DNA of 64,000 bases from Sulfurimonas sp. GTDB lineage: Bacteria > Campylobacterota > Campylobacteria > Campylobacterales > Sulfurimonadaceae. The notes beneath the pieces were generated by a model. It saw nothing but the letters and a program-made list of their open reading frames with translations, was not told the DNA's origin and did not search any database. Both the position numbers and the translations under genes were made by a program. Positions within the stretch are counted from its first letter, which is position 1. Every line of letters begins with the position of its first letter. The DNA lies in contig JALUWV010000002.1 in the NCBI GenBank assembly GCA_027019335.1, positions 50,501 through 114,500 on the forward strand, written 5' to 3'. Below are positions 29,198 through 39,555 of the stretch, piece by piece.

Positions 29198-30473
29198 GAA
29201 CCGCTAGAAATCCAAGAAGTGCTAACCCTCCACTGATGAGGGCATAGGGGAGTTGTGTTTGAACATGCTCGACGACTTCACAGTCTGCTGCCATAGAAGA
29301 GATGATGGTGGTATCTGAGATGGGAGAACAGTGGTCTCCAAAAACTCCACCGCTAATGACTGCACCGATAGCAAGTGCAATGTTCGCATCCATTGTGGCA
29401 GCCATAGGCACGGCAATGGGCATCATAATAGAAAAAGTACCCCAAGATGTTCCTGTAGAAAATGAGATGAGAGCCGCTAGTAAAAATATAACCGCCCCCA
29501 AAAGAGAAACATCGAGCTTAGAACTTGCAAAAGAAGAGAGATATACACCTGTTTGTAACTCTCCCGTGACATTCCCCATCGCAAATGCAAAGAGTAAGAT
29601 AAAAGAGATAGAGACAAAATGCTTTGCTCCACTATAAGCCGTGTGAGACCATGTGCGGAGTGTCATGTTTTTTGTCCCAATGAAATAAACAAAGGTGAAA
29701 AAGAGTGTTGTCAGCATAGTATAAAAAATAGCACTTGAACCACTCCCTTTTAAAATATCTCCATTCCCAGTAAGGTAGAGAAAAACAAAAACAAAAACTA
29801 TCATCAGAAGTACAGGTAAAAGCATATAAAACATACTTGCATTGTGCTTGTTACGATTGAGTGCTTTTTCAGGTAAATAGCGTGCATTTTTCATAGGACC
29901 AATATCGAAAGAAAAATAGATAAAAGCAAAACTCACAAGGAGTGCAAAGATAGCATAAAAATTATACTTGAGTGTTGTGATGAGCATGGCACTTGCATTT
30001 CCATCGATATAGCCTAAAGAGATTTGTGTGTTGATAAGCCCTAAAAGTAAAGCACCATAGCCATTTAAGATGATGAGCGAACTAATGGGTGCAGAGGTTG
30101 AGTCACAGATAAACGCGAGCTTTGCATGGGGGATTTTATACTTATCGCATAATGGTTTTCCAACAGCTCCCGAAACTAAAGCGGTAATAGATGTCTCGAC
30201 GAAAATAACCACCCCAAGAAAATAACTTAAAAAAAGTGCAGAGCGTTCTGATTTGACAAGGGATTTTGTATGTAAAACATACTCTACAAAGCCATTCACT
30301 CCGCCACTTTTTTCTATGAGTGCTATAATCGAGCCAGCTAAGATAACAAAAGCTAAAGTTTTGAGAATCCATGCTTCATGTAAAAGTGTGTTAAAAAGAT
30401 TGAAAATTGCATACAGCGAGTCTATAAAATGAAAATCATGAAGAATGAGTGTGCCTAAGAGGACACCACTCAA
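29184..30473 (-). CDS. NhaC-family Na+/H+ antiporter (true start uncertain, probably upstream)
   Basis: LAFICDSTSAPISSLIILNGYGALLLG ... GGVFGDHCSPISDTTIISSMAA. Confidence 0.87.
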   Translation of the reverse strand: MSGVLLGTLILHDFHFIDSLYAIFNLFNTLLHEAWILKTLAFVILAGSIIALIEKSGGVNGFVEYVLHTKSLVKSERSALFLSYFLGVVIFVETSITALVSGAVGKPLCDKYKIPHAKLAFICDSTSAPISSLIILNGYGALLLGLINTQISLGYIDGNASAMLITTLKYNFYAIFALLVSFAFIYFSFDIGPMKNARYLPEKALNRNKHNASMFYMLLPVLLMIVFVFVFLYLTGNGDILKGSGSSAIFYTMLTTLFFTFVYFIGTKNMTLRTWSHTAYSGAKHFVSISFILLFAFAMGNVTGELQTGVYLSSFASSKLDVSLLGAVIFLLAALISFSTGTSWGTFSIMMPIAVPMAATMDANIALAIGAVISGGVFGDHCSPISDTTIISSMAADCEVVEHVQTQLPYALISGGLALLGFLAVPILF

Positions 30474-30568
30474 GAGAGAAATATTGACATTTTTTGTGTA
30501 GAGAGCTAATCCAATCGCAAGTAGTGAAGGAAGGAGTACGAGATATGTGAGTTCTATGAGCGTATGCC

Positions 30569-31207
30569 TTAGAACTCAGTTTCAAGCAGCATAAGTCCAA
30601 GGCGACCAAATGTTTCTTGATACAATTCACACTCTTTTGTTTGCACTACATTAAAGCCCAGTTTTTTGTAAAAAAGCTCCGCTTCGAGAGAACCTATCTC
30701 TATGATAGTTTGTGCTATTCTATAGCCTTTCAAACGAGCGGTTAAAAGACTCTTTTGTGTGAGTGCTTTTAAGATACCAACATCTAAAAATCCCTCTTCT
30801 TCTTCCATGAAGTCAAACATCAATGTTCGGTTATTGAGGTCAAATTCACAAGTGTAAAACACTTCAAGACGTTCAGCCGCTTTATCATTACAGCCAAGTT
30901 CTTTGAGTGCTAAGAGAAATTGTTCCCGTGTAGCAATTCGTGGTTCATAGTTACAAAGTGTACCGACACCTTTACCATCAACTTCTGCAACAAGAAAGTT
31001 TTTATAATGACAATAACTTTTTGCCTCTGTTTTCGTGAGTGCTTCGAGTTTGTTTAAAACATCTGCATCGTCTGTCATATCGAATGCAATGTCAAACATA
31101 CCATCTTTTTTTCCTGCTCTGGAACTTTTTAAAATCATTTTTGCTAAAAAAGCAGAATCGTTCTCATTTGCACTACGTATTTTTATGTTCATAATATTTT
31201 CTTCCAT
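30569..31207 (-). CDS. GNAT-like acetyltransferase
   Basis: MNIKIRSANENDSAFLAKMILKSSR...FYKKLGFNVVQTKECELY. Confidence 0.82.
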   Translation of the reverse strand: MEENIMNIKIRSANENDSAFLAKMILKSSRAGKKDGMFDIAFDMTDDADVLNKLEALTKTEAKSYCHYKNFLVAEVDGKGVGTLCNYEPRIATREQFLLALKELGCNDKAAERLEVFYTCEFDLNNRTLMFDFMEEEEGFLDVGILKALTQKSLLTARLKGYRIAQTIIEIGSLEAELFYKKLGFNVVQTKECELYQETFGRLGLMLLETEF

Positions 31208-31247
31208 ATTTAAGGTTGATTACTTAATAGTAATAGTACCATACTTT

Positions 31248-31940
31248 ATGATAAAAAGTTTCTTAAATTTACTATGTATTTCAACATTAGTGTTTTCATC
31301 TGAACAAATCGTACTGGTTGTGAGTGATGATTTCAATACAAGCACCGCAAAATTAGCCTGTTATGAAAATGGAAAACAAGTTTTTCAAACAATACCTGTG
31401 AACTTAGGGAAGAATGGCTTAGGGTGGGGAATCGGTGAAGTAGCTTTCACACATAAAAAAGGGGAGGCTCTCAAATATGAAGGAGACAAAAAAGCCCCTA
31501 GTGGTGTTTTTAAGCTCAAGAGTGTGTTTGGGTATAAAAAAAATCTTACATTAGCAATGCCATATAGAGTGGCGACTCAAAACCTTATCTGTGTAGATGA
31601 TAGCGAGTCCAAAGAGTATAACAAAATCATTTTAGCTCGTGGTAATGAAAAAAGCTTTGAACATATGCGACGTAAAGATAATCTCTATAAGTATGGCATT
31701 GTCGTAGCCCATAATGAAAATGCGATGAAAAACCGAGGTTCTTGTATCTTTATGCATATCCAAAGAAGGAAGGGTATCCCGACAGTAGGGTGTACCTCTA
31801 TGAGTGAAAGTAATCTCAAAAAGATAATCTACTGGCTAGATAAAGATAAAAATCCGATTTTGATACAGATTCCTAAAAGTGCTGCCAAGGAAGTAAAGAA
31901 GCAGTTCCCAGAGTTAAAAAACTCTAAGCTTCTTCTTTAG
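31248..31940 (+). CDS. L,D-transpeptidase (YkuD/ErfK) family protein
   Basis: KAPSGVFKLKSVFGYK...GSCIFMHIQRRKGIPTVGCTSMSESNL. Confidence 0.87.
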   Translation: MIKSFLNLLCISTLVFSSEQIVLVVSDDFNTSTAKLACYENGKQVFQTIPVNLGKNGLGWGIGEVAFTHKKGEALKYEGDKKAPSGVFKLKSVFGYKKNLTLAMPYRVATQNLICVDDSESKEYNKIILARGNEKSFEHMRRKDNLYKYGIVVAHNENAMKNRGSCIFMHIQRRKGIPTVGCTSMSESNLKKIIYWLDKDKNPILIQIPKSAAKEVKKQFPELKNSKLLL

Positions 31941-31946
31941 GTAATG

Positions 31947-32123
31947 TTATACCAAGACTTCATCTAATAAATTTTTTATGGTGAAAAGTTCTTTATTGGT
32001 AAGTGAAGCTAGCTTTTCTATGAAACGTGCATTATCAATAGCACGAATATTTGCGATAAGCACATCGGAATCTTTTTCAAGTTTTTTGTACTCGTTAAAG
32101 TCACTTTTAGCTGTTGCTAGCAT
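31947..32123 (-). CDS. Small hypothetical protein
   Basis: MLATAKSDFNEYKKLEKDSDVLIANIRAIDN...; SD-like GAGGA before this ATG and TATAAT upstream. Confidence 0.6.
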   Translation of the reverse strand: MLATAKSDFNEYKKLEKDSDVLIANIRAIDNARFIEKLASLTNKELFTIKNLLDEVLV

Positions 32124-32200
32124 ACAAGAATCCTCTGTATTATGTATTACAGTATTATAACATATTTCTTTAAGGGACATTATTGTCCCACAGAGTAATT

Positions 32201-33799
32201 TTACTCTTCTTCTTTAAGCATTCTATCTTTTGCTTCAATTCCCATAAGAGAGAGTCCCGTTTTAATGCTCAATGCGACTACTAAAAGGAGTTTGAGAAGT
32301 TTTGCTTCATCTTCTGTTCCAATCATACGAACATCATAATAAAATTTATGTAAAGAGGCTGCAAGTGATTTTAAATACTCAGGCAGTTTTTGTACTTGAC
32401 GAGAGCTAAAAGCATCTTCAACAATTTCAGGAAGTAAAAGCGCATCAAAAAGTAAAGTGTCTGCATTTTCACCGAGATTTTTTAGGTTTGCATTCTCTAT
32501 ATCTTCTCTTGAAACTGTCGCTTTAGAGAGGAGAGTTTGGATGCGAGCGTGTGCATACTGAATGTAAAAAATAGGGTTTGAACTATCTTGCTTTTTAAAC
32601 TCTGCAAGGTCAAACTCTAAGGCTGTATCACTTTTTTTAGAAGCAAAGATAAAACGCAATGCATCACTGCCTATCTCATCGACTATATCGCTCATCAGTA
32701 TGACATTTCCTGCACGTTTACTCATTTTGTATGGTTCACCATCTTTTAAAAGACTTACCATTTGTGCTAAAAGTACTTCGAGTTTACTTGAGTCATAGCC
32801 TAAAAAGTCTATGGCTGCATTGACACGAGGAATATAACCATGATGATCTGCTCCCCAGATGTTTATGTAGTGGTCATAGCCTCTCTCAAATTTTTGGTTG
32901 TGGTAGACAATATCCCCAGCGAGATATGTTGGACGTCCATCATCACGGACAACGACTCTATCATGGTCATCACCTTTTGATTTAGATTTTATCCAGAGTT
33001 TATTCTCTTTTTCGTAAACATTATCGCCCATTTTTTTCATGACTCTGTCCCAGTCACTATAGAGACCAGACTCATTGACAAAAGTATCAAAGTGTATGTT
33101 TGTGTTAGCAAGAGAATCAACGACGATTTCCATGACCTTATCTTTTGCCCACATTGCAAGCTCTTTTTGACGAGACACATCAGAAAGAATTTCTATGCCA
33201 AAATGTTCTTTTGCACCATTGGCTAAATCTTTAAGGTATTCACCTCTGTAGTATGACTCAGGGTACTCGACATCTATTTCACTTAAGATATTTTCACGGG
33301 CATAAAGTTGAATGGAGAGACCAAGTAAATCTATCTGATTTCCTGCATCATTCACATAGTACTCAGCTGTTATGTCATAGCCTAAGTGTTTTGCTAAACG
33401 GTAGAGTGTATCCCCATAGACCGCACCACGGGCATGCCCAATATGCAAAGGTCCAGTAGGATTAGCAGAGACAAACTCTAAAAGAATCTTTTGATTTTTT
33501 TTCTGTTTTGCAAATGCAGTAGGGTTTTCTAAAGCCCAAGTTGCATACTCTGCTAAAAAGTCTTCACTCAAACGAAAGTTTAAGTAGCCTTTGACAGATT
33601 CGACACTAGAAAATTCCGAAGAGTCTTTAAATGAACTCGCTAAATCTTCAGCAATAAGCATAGGAGATTTTCGTAGTTCTTTCGCAAGTGAAAATGCAAT
33701 AGGTGTAGCAAAGTGACCAAAAGAACGGTCACGTGGCTTTTCTAAAACAACCTCACGACCCAGTTTTTCGCGCAAGAGCGCCGATACACGTTGTTTCAA
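32201..33799 (-). CDS. argS: Arginyl-tRNA synthetase
   Basis: LLEFVSANPTGPLHIGHARGAVYGD ... KMSKRAGNVI. Confidence 0.97.
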   Translation of the reverse strand: MKQRVSALLREKLGREVVLEKPRDRSFGHFATPIAFSLAKELRKSPMLIAEDLASSFKDSSEFSSVESVKGYLNFRLSEDFLAEYATWALENPTAFAKQKKNQKILLEFVSANPTGPLHIGHARGAVYGDTLYRLAKHLGYDITAEYYVNDAGNQIDLLGLSIQLYARENILSEIDVEYPESYYRGEYLKDLANGAKEHFGIEILSDVSRQKELAMWAKDKVMEIVVDSLANTNIHFDTFVNESGLYSDWDRVMKKMGDNVYEKENKLWIKSKSKGDDHDRVVVRDDGRPTYLAGDIVYHNQKFERGYDHYINIWGADHHGYIPRVNAAIDFLGYDSSKLEVLLAQMVSLLKDGEPYKMSKRAGNVILMSDIVDEIGSDALRFIFASKKSDTALEFDLAEFKKQDSSNPIFYIQYAHARIQTLLSKATVSREDIENANLKNLGENADTLLFDALLLPEIVEDAFSSRQVQKLPEYLKSLAASLHKFYYDVRMIGTEDEAKLLKLLLVVALSIKTGLSLMGIEAKDRMLKEEE

Positions 33800-33802
33800 A
33801 GC

Positions 33803-34033
33803 TTATGCTTGTGTTGTAGATTTTGGAGTTTCTGTTGATGCAGTTGTTTGTGCTGTTTCAACTTCTTTTGGAGTCTCTGTAGCTACTTCTGTAGCATCAT
33901 CTTTCATCTCAGATTTAAAGTTTTTGATACCTTTTCCAAGACCTTTTGCTAAATCAGGTATCTTTTTTGCACCAAATAGTAAAACGACAATTCCAAGTAT
34001 GAGTAATAGTTCAGTTGTTCCAGGCATTCCCAT
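33803..34033 (-). CDS. tatA: Sec-independent protein translocase TatA
   Basis: [43 protein letters not shown]. Confidence 0.96.
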   Translation of the reverse strand: MGMPGTTELLLILGIVVLLFGAKKIPDLAKGLGKGIKNFKSEMKDDATEVATETPKEVETAQTTASTETPKSTTQA

Positions 34034-34077
34034 AGAAAATCCTTAGGTAAATTTTTTGTAATTATAGCAAATTTTAC

Positions 34078-34704
34078 TTAATCTTCTAAATCTTTCCACG
34101 TATAAACAAAATCATTTATCTGGTCAAGTGGTTTTTTGAGTCTTGCTGTATGTGCGATTTTAAGGAGTTGCTTTGCAGCAACATCAAGTGTATCGTTGAT
34201 GATTAAAAAATCATACTCGGAGACACGTTGTATCTCTAGTTCTGCCATTTGTAAGCGAGTATTGATAATCTCGTCGCTATCTGTAGCGCGTGCATATAAA
34301 CGTTTTTTTAATTCTGAGAGTGTTGGTGGTGAAATAAAAACAGATGTTGTAATGTCTCCGAGTCTATTTGTAATAGCGTTATTACCTTGCACATCGATGT
34401 CAAAGAGGACGAGTTTTCCTTCTTCTAGTGCTTTTTTTACAGGTTTGAGTGAGGTTCCGTAGTAGTTGCCATGAACGAGTGCATACTCTAAAAACATATC
34501 GTCTTCTATATCTTTTTTAAATTCTTCTTTATCGACAAAGTAGTACTCAACACCATGTGTTTCACCTTTACGCATAGGACGTGTTGTCGTCGAAATGGAA
34601 AAGTAATATGCCCCTATCTCATCTTCAATTTTCTTGATAAGCGAACTTTTTCCAGCACCACTAGGACCAGATAAGACAAGGACTGCACCATTGATGAAAC
34701 TCAT
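34078..34704 (-). CDS. gmk: Guanylate kinase
   Basis: LVLSGPSGAGKSSLIKKI ... STTTRPMRKGETHGVEYYFV. Confidence 0.97.
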   Translation of the reverse strand: MSFINGAVLVLSGPSGAGKSSLIKKIEDEIGAYYFSISTTTRPMRKGETHGVEYYFVDKEEFKKDIEDDMFLEYALVHGNYYGTSLKPVKKALEEGKLVLFDIDVQGNNAITNRLGDITTSVFISPPTLSELKKRLYARATDSDEIINTRLQMAELEIQRVSEYDFLIINDTLDVAAKQLLKIAHTARLKKPLDQINDFVYTWKDLED

Positions 34705-36005
34705 GAGTTATCCCCTAAAGTGATGTTAATACTAATTTTCATACCTTGGAGGGAAGCTGCTACATTTTTATCTGTAAGTGCTTGCAGTAGATTTTTAAGG
34801 GATTCTACACCATTATCTGCGTTAGTCTCTTCTAAAGAAGGTGTTTCTTGAGGAATGACAGATTCTTCTATCTCTTCAACAATTTCTTCTGTTTCTTCCT
34901 CCTCCTCTTCTTCTTCGACCTCTTCACCAATAGCTAACTTTAAGTCTTTAGAATTTAAGGTGTCAAAAGAGTTGATTTCAGTTTCTGCAATCTCTAAAAG
35001 TGTCTCTTCGCTTACTTCTTCTTCTAAATCTTCTGGGCTAAGTTCACTCACAGCTGTTTTAATTTGGTCTTCTATATCTAGGGCTGTATCTTCCAGTTCT
35101 AAACTCTCTTCAAGTTCTGGAGTCTCTTCTGTCTCAAGTTCAAGACTCTCTTCCATCTCAGATATTGTTTCATTTTCAAGGTCGAGGCTATCTTCAAGTT
35201 CTAAATCTGGCATTGAATCTAAAGTAATTTCTTCATCTTCATCAAGGCTTTCCAAACTCTCTTCAAGTTCAGCAGGTTCTTCAATCTCTGGATCTTCTTC
35301 CATTACAAGTTCTAAACTATCTTCAAGTTCCAAATCTGTAATCTCATCTAAAGAAATCTCTTCTTCAATCTCTTCTGGTGCTGTTTCTTCAAGGCTATCT
35401 AAGCTCTCTTCAAGCACAGAAGCTTCTTCTAGTTCAGGAGTTTCCAAACCTTCAAGGTCTAAACTATCTTCAAGCTCTAAGTCATCATCTAAGTCAATAT
35501 TATCTAAATTGAGTTCATCATCGAAGTCTTCAAATGCATCGCTGGTCTCATCAAGGAGTTCTTTTACTTCTTGTGCATCATCGTCATCAAGAATACTCGG
35601 TGAAGACAAATCAATATCTTCTCCAAAATCATCGAGGATAAGCATCTCTTCAACTGCTTCATCCGGAGTAACGTCTTTCATACTCTCTACTTCCTTAGCC
35701 ACAGAAGAAAAGAGTTCTACTAAGTCAGTAGGTAAAAATGGTTTTTTGAGTGTTTCATCAAAATCTGGTACTTCATCCATATCGCGCGAGCAGATAAGGA
35801 GCGATTTTTTATAAGAAGTTTTTTCTTGTACTTGTGCAAGGATACCTTCTTCGTAAAGAGTGTCATCTATAACTAAAAGGTCATAAGAACCGTTTGCAAT
35901 ATCATCAACAACATGAGCGAGGTCAAGATTATCAGAAGTTTTTTGTGCGCTAAGAGTTACGAGCTTATTGACTACGGGGTTATTATTGAGGAGTAATATA
36001 TTCAT
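34701..36005 (-). CDS. Highly acidic repeat protein with receiver-like N-terminus
   Basis: MNILLLNNNPVVNKLVTLSAQ...LLVIDD; repeated LELEDSLDLE-type units; between gmk and fliR. Confidence 0.82.
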   Translation of the reverse strand: MNILLLNNNPVVNKLVTLSAQKTSDNLDLAHVVDDIANGSYDLLVIDDTLYEEGILAQVQEKTSYKKSLLICSRDMDEVPDFDETLKKPFLPTDLVELFSSVAKEVESMKDVTPDEAVEEMLILDDFGEDIDLSSPSILDDDDAQEVKELLDETSDAFEDFDDELNLDNIDLDDDLELEDSLDLEGLETPELEEASVLEESLDSLEETAPEEIEEEISLDEITDLELEDSLELVMEEDPEIEEPAELEESLESLDEDEEITLDSMPDLELEDSLDLENETISEMEESLELETEETPELEESLELEDTALDIEDQIKTAVSELSPEDLEEEVSEETLLEIAETEINSFDTLNSKDLKLAIGEEVEEEEEEEETEEIVEEIEESVIPQETPSLEETNADNGVESLKNLLQALTDKNVAASLQGMKISINITLGDNS

Positions 36006-36062
36006 GCAAATACCTTTAATTCTTAATTAAAATCATTATTTCTATATTGTAGCTAAAAAAAA

Positions 36063-36827
36063 CTAAAATAACATCTCTAATGCATTAAAAGCTTCTAGCA
36101 TTTGTCCTTTTACTATCAACATGGTAGCAGTAAATGTTGCGATAAGTACTGTAAAACCTACCATAATTTTGATAGGGAAACCAATAACAAGAAGATTAAA
36201 CTGTGGCATAGTCTTCATAAGCATACCAAAGATAACATCTGTCAGCCATGAAAGTGCAGTAATAGGAAATGCAATCATAAATCCAACTAAAAACATATGT
36301 GAAGCTGCATGAATAATATAGTGAAACATATTTGGGGCGAGGATAAATCCACCTAAGGGAACAGTTTTTAAAGATTTATCTATAAACAGCAGTAGCCAAT
36401 GGTGTAAATCTAAAGCAAAAAGTATCATTAAGGACATAAGAGACAAAAATTGTGAAATGATGGGCATGGAGATACCTGATTGGGGGTCAATAGCACTTGC
36501 CATGGAAAACCCCATCATGTATGAGATTTGCCCTCCTGCAAAAGTGATGACATTGTAGGCAAGTTGTAAAACAATCCCTACAGATAAACCGAGTAAAAGT
36601 TCACTGAGTATTGCGATGACAATAGTCGGCACATCAATCGTGATACTTAGCGGCGGCATTGAGTTGTAAAATACAATAGTAAAAAAGAAAGCCATAGCAC
36701 TTTTAACATTCATAGGAATGCTTTTATGTGAAAAGATAGGAGTGGCTAGAAAGAGTGCTGCAAAACGAAAAAAGAGTAAGATAAATCCGACGACATTTGT
36801 TTCGTTAAATATCACTGCCCATTGCAT
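36063..36827 (-). CDS. fliR: Flagellar biosynthesis protein FliR
   Basis: FLLFFRFAALFLATPIFSHKSIPMNVKSAMAF...; start set at MQWAVIFNETN. Confidence 0.93.
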   Translation of the reverse strand: MQWAVIFNETNVVGFILLFFRFAALFLATPIFSHKSIPMNVKSAMAFFFTIVFYNSMPPLSITIDVPTIVIAILSELLLGLSVGIVLQLAYNVITFAGGQISYMMGFSMASAIDPQSGISMPIISQFLSLMSLMILFALDLHHWLLLFIDKSLKTVPLGGFILAPNMFHYIIHAASHMFLVGFMIAFPITALSWLTDVIFGMLMKTMPQFNLLVIGFPIKIMVGFTVLIATFTATMLIVKGQMLEAFNALEMLF

Positions 36828-36831
36828 AGGA

Positions 36832-37482
36832 TTATTTGACTTGTATGAGAGCTTTATCTTTGAGTTTATATACTTTATCACAAAGATAAGCGAGATGCTC
36901 ATCATGGGTCACAAGTATCATCCCCGCATCATTTAGTTTGGTGTATTCAAAAAAAAGTTGCATCACTTCGTGGGCTGTTTTTGTGTCTAAGTTACCTGTC
37001 GGTTCATCTGCAAAGATTAGTTTTGGCTTTTTTGTAAGAACTCGAGCTATGGAGACACGCTGTTGTTGTCCACCTGAGAGTTCAGTTACTTTTTGGTGAA
37101 TACATTCATGAATCTGTAAACGATGGAGGAGTGTTTCATCTATATTTTGTTGTGATAAAAGTTTGGAGACTTCTAAGTTCTCATAGGCACTAAAACCTTT
37201 AAAAAGATAGTGTGATTGAAAAACAAGACCAAGAGAGTTGCGTTTGAGTGCAGCTAAGTCTGCATTTTTAAGTGTGTAAATATCTTTACCAAGTATCTTC
37301 ACTTTACCTTGATTTGGTTTGAGAAGGCTTGATAAGATATGTAAAAGAGTTGATTTTCCACTACCACTCATTCCCACGATAGCGATAGATTCGTGTTTGT
37401 TGAGTTCTAAAGATACATTTGAAAAGAGTTCACATTCAAAGGTGTGTGAGAGTTGAGTGGCTTGGAGTAAGTTCATGGGCAA
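36832..37482 (-). CDS. LolD-like ABC transporter ATPase
   Basis: GMSGSGKSTLLHILSSLL...LSGGQQQRVSIARVLTKKPKLIFADEPTGNLD. Confidence 0.93.
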   Translation of the reverse strand: MPMNLLQATQLSHTFECELFSNVSLELNKHESIAIVGMSGSGKSTLLHILSSLLKPNQGKVKILGKDIYTLKNADLAALKRNSLGLVFQSHYLFKGFSAYENLEVSKLLSQQNIDETLLHRLQIHECIHQKVTELSGGQQQRVSIARVLTKKPKLIFADEPTGNLDTKTAHEVMQLFFEYTKLNDAGMILVTHDEHLAYLCDKVYKLKDKALIQVK

Positions 37483-37491
37483 GCGAAGTGC

Positions 37492-38544
37492 TTAACCCAT
37501 TTGTGCAGCAACTTCCGCTGCGAAATCGTCTTCTTTTTTCTCGATACCTTCACCTACTTCAAGGCGAACAAATGCAGTGATTTCTGCAGTTCCACCAAGA
37601 GCTTTAGCTGCATCACTTACTGCTTGAGCAACAGTTTTTTTCTCATCTAAAACAAAGTTTTGGTCAAGCAATGCTTGTTCTTTATCTAAAGTTGTGTTGT
37701 CTGAGATAAAACGAGCCATTGAACCTGGGATGATTTTGTCCCAAATTTTTTCTGGTTTGTTTTGTGCTTTTAAAGTCTCTTTGATATCTGCTTCAGCTTG
37801 TGCTAAAACTTCTTCTGTAAGTTGACTCATAGAGATGTATTGTGGTACATTTTTAAGAGGTTTCTTTAAGCGTACGAGTTCTTCATTTTCTTTTTTGATA
37901 ACTTCAATACGACCAATAGTCTCACTTGCTACATACTCAGCATCAAAATCTTTGTATGAAAGTGTTGTTGGTTTCATTGCAGACGTATGCATAGCAACTT
38001 GTTTCATAAAAGGTCTCATCCCTTCAGCAGTTTTTTCACTATCACATTTTGCAGTAACGATAACGGCAATACGGTTGTTCGAGTGAATATAAGCATTTAA
38101 AGAAGTTGTAGCATCTGCTTCTAAAGTGTTAAAACGACGGAGTTCAATTTTTTCACCAATTTTGATAACTTCTTCTTGAAATTTTGCGCCAAATGGAGAA
38201 GCAGTAAATGCTGCAACATCTGCAGGCTGATTTGTGAAAATCTCTTCTGTAGCATCTTTAACAAGATTTTGGAAACCTTCATTTTGTGCAACAAAGTCAG
38301 TTTCTGAGTTGATTTCTATAACTGTAGCTTTAGAAAAATCATCAGCAATTTTAAGTCCCGCAAGACCTTCTGCTGCAACTCTATCTGCTTTTTTTGCTGC
38401 TTTAGCGATACCACGTTCTTTTAAAAGTTCTGTTGCTTTTGCCATGTCTCCATCAGCTTCAACAAGAACTTTTTTACAATCCATCATCGGTGCATCAGTT
38501 GCTGAACGCAACTCTTTTACCATTGCTGCTGTAACTGCTGCCAT
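37492..38544 (-). CDS. tsf: Elongation factor Ts
   Basis: [45 protein letters not shown]. Confidence 0.98.
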   Translation of the reverse strand: MAAVTAAMVKELRSATDAPMMDCKKVLVEADGDMAKATELLKERGIAKAAKKADRVAAEGLAGLKIADDFSKATVIEINSETDFVAQNEGFQNLVKDATEEIFTNQPADVAAFTASPFGAKFQEEVIKIGEKIELRRFNTLEADATTSLNAYIHSNNRIAVIVTAKCDSEKTAEGMRPFMKQVAMHTSAMKPTTLSYKDFDAEYVASETIGRIEVIKKENEELVRLKKPLKNVPQYISMSQLTEEVLAQAEADIKETLKAQNKPEKIWDKIIPGSMARFISDNTTLDKEQALLDQNFVLDEKKTVAQAVSDAAKALGGTAEITAFVRLEVGEGIEKKEDDFAAEVAAQMG

Positions 38545-38546
38545 GA

Positions 38547-39296
38547 TTATGCTTCCTCTGTTGCTGTTGCTGGTGCTTCAGCTACTTCTTCAGTTTGCTC
38601 TTCTTCAGCTGGTGCATCTTTTAACGCTTTACCTTCGTTAATTGCTGCAGTCATTTCACGACAGAAAAGTTGGATAGAACGGATTGCATCATCATTTCCT
38701 GGGATTGGGTAATCAATAAGGTCAGGGTCACAGTTTGTGTCAAGTGGTGCAACGATAGGGATGTTTAAACATCTTGCTTCTAAAACAGCAATATGCTCTT
38801 TTACTGCATCAACAACAAACAACATATCTGGAAGTGTTTTCATGTTACGAATACCACCAAAATACATTTCAAGTTTTTCTTTTTTACGAGAAAGCATTAA
38901 TGCTTCTTTTTTCGTAAGTAAATCAATTTGCCCATTTTCTTGCATCTCAGTAATTACATCAAGTTTACGGATAGATTTTTGAATAGTTGGGAAGTTTGTA
39001 AGCATACCACCTAACCATCTGTTATCTACATAAGGCATGTTACAAGCAATCGCTGCTTCTCTTACAGAGTTACGCGCTTGTTTTTTTGTACCAACAAAAA
39101 GAACAGTTTGCCCTTCAGCAGCAGCATCCATAACGATTTTATATGTGTTACGGAAATAACGTAAAGTTTTTTGTAAATCAATAATATAAATGTTTTTACG
39201 AACACCAAAGATGTATTTTTTCATTTTTGGGTTCCAACGACGAGTTTGGTGTCCGAAGTGTACACCACATTCTAAGAGGTCTTTCATAGTTACCAT
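38547..39296 (-). CDS. rpsB: 30S ribosomal protein S2
   Basis: [31 protein letters not shown]. Confidence 0.98.
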   Translation of the reverse strand: MVTMKDLLECGVHFGHQTRRWNPKMKKYIFGVRKNIYIIDLQKTLRYFRNTYKIVMDAAAEGQTVLFVGTKKQARNSVREAAIACNMPYVDNRWLGGMLTNFPTIQKSIRKLDVITEMQENGQIDLLTKKEALMLSRKKEKLEMYFGGIRNMKTLPDMLFVVDAVKEHIAVLEARCLNIPIVAPLDTNCDPDLIDYPIPGNDDAIRSIQLFCREMTAAINEGKALKDAPAEEEQTEEVAEAPATATEEA

Positions 39297-39555
39297 AGGG
39301 TATCCTTAAAGGTTGTTTTTCAAACCAGAGTTTTGTTAGTTGGCTTCGAGAATGTCGGACAATGACCACTAAAAAGTGGTTTGCACTAACTTTTGACATA
39401 ATCTGTGAATATTTTCTTGATAAAAGAAAAATCGGGGAATTATACAGAAAGTTTGTTTAAGTTAGGCTTGTTACGAAAATTGACATCAAAGTTTAGTAAT
39501 CCAGTATTATACTCTTCTTCTCCACTTAGTGATATTTGATTTTCTTGTTTAACCG

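Noticed and set aside
31035-31247. 5' extension of the L,D-transpeptidase ORF
   Set aside because: Overlaps the acetyltransferase gene; signal peptide begins at ATG 31248
32174-32189. GGGACA-TTAT-TGTCCC hairpin between argS and the small ORF
   Set aside because: Short stem with no downstream T-run and no clear partner; insufficient to call a terminator or regulator
34855-35814. 319-aa plus-strand Ser-rich ORF
   Set aside because: Antisense of the D/E/L/S repeat protein; composition is explained by reading GAA/GAT/CTT codons on the opposite strand
38234-38641. 135-aa plus-strand ORF
   Set aside because: Antisense to tsf/rpsB; no domain, no ribosome-binding site evident
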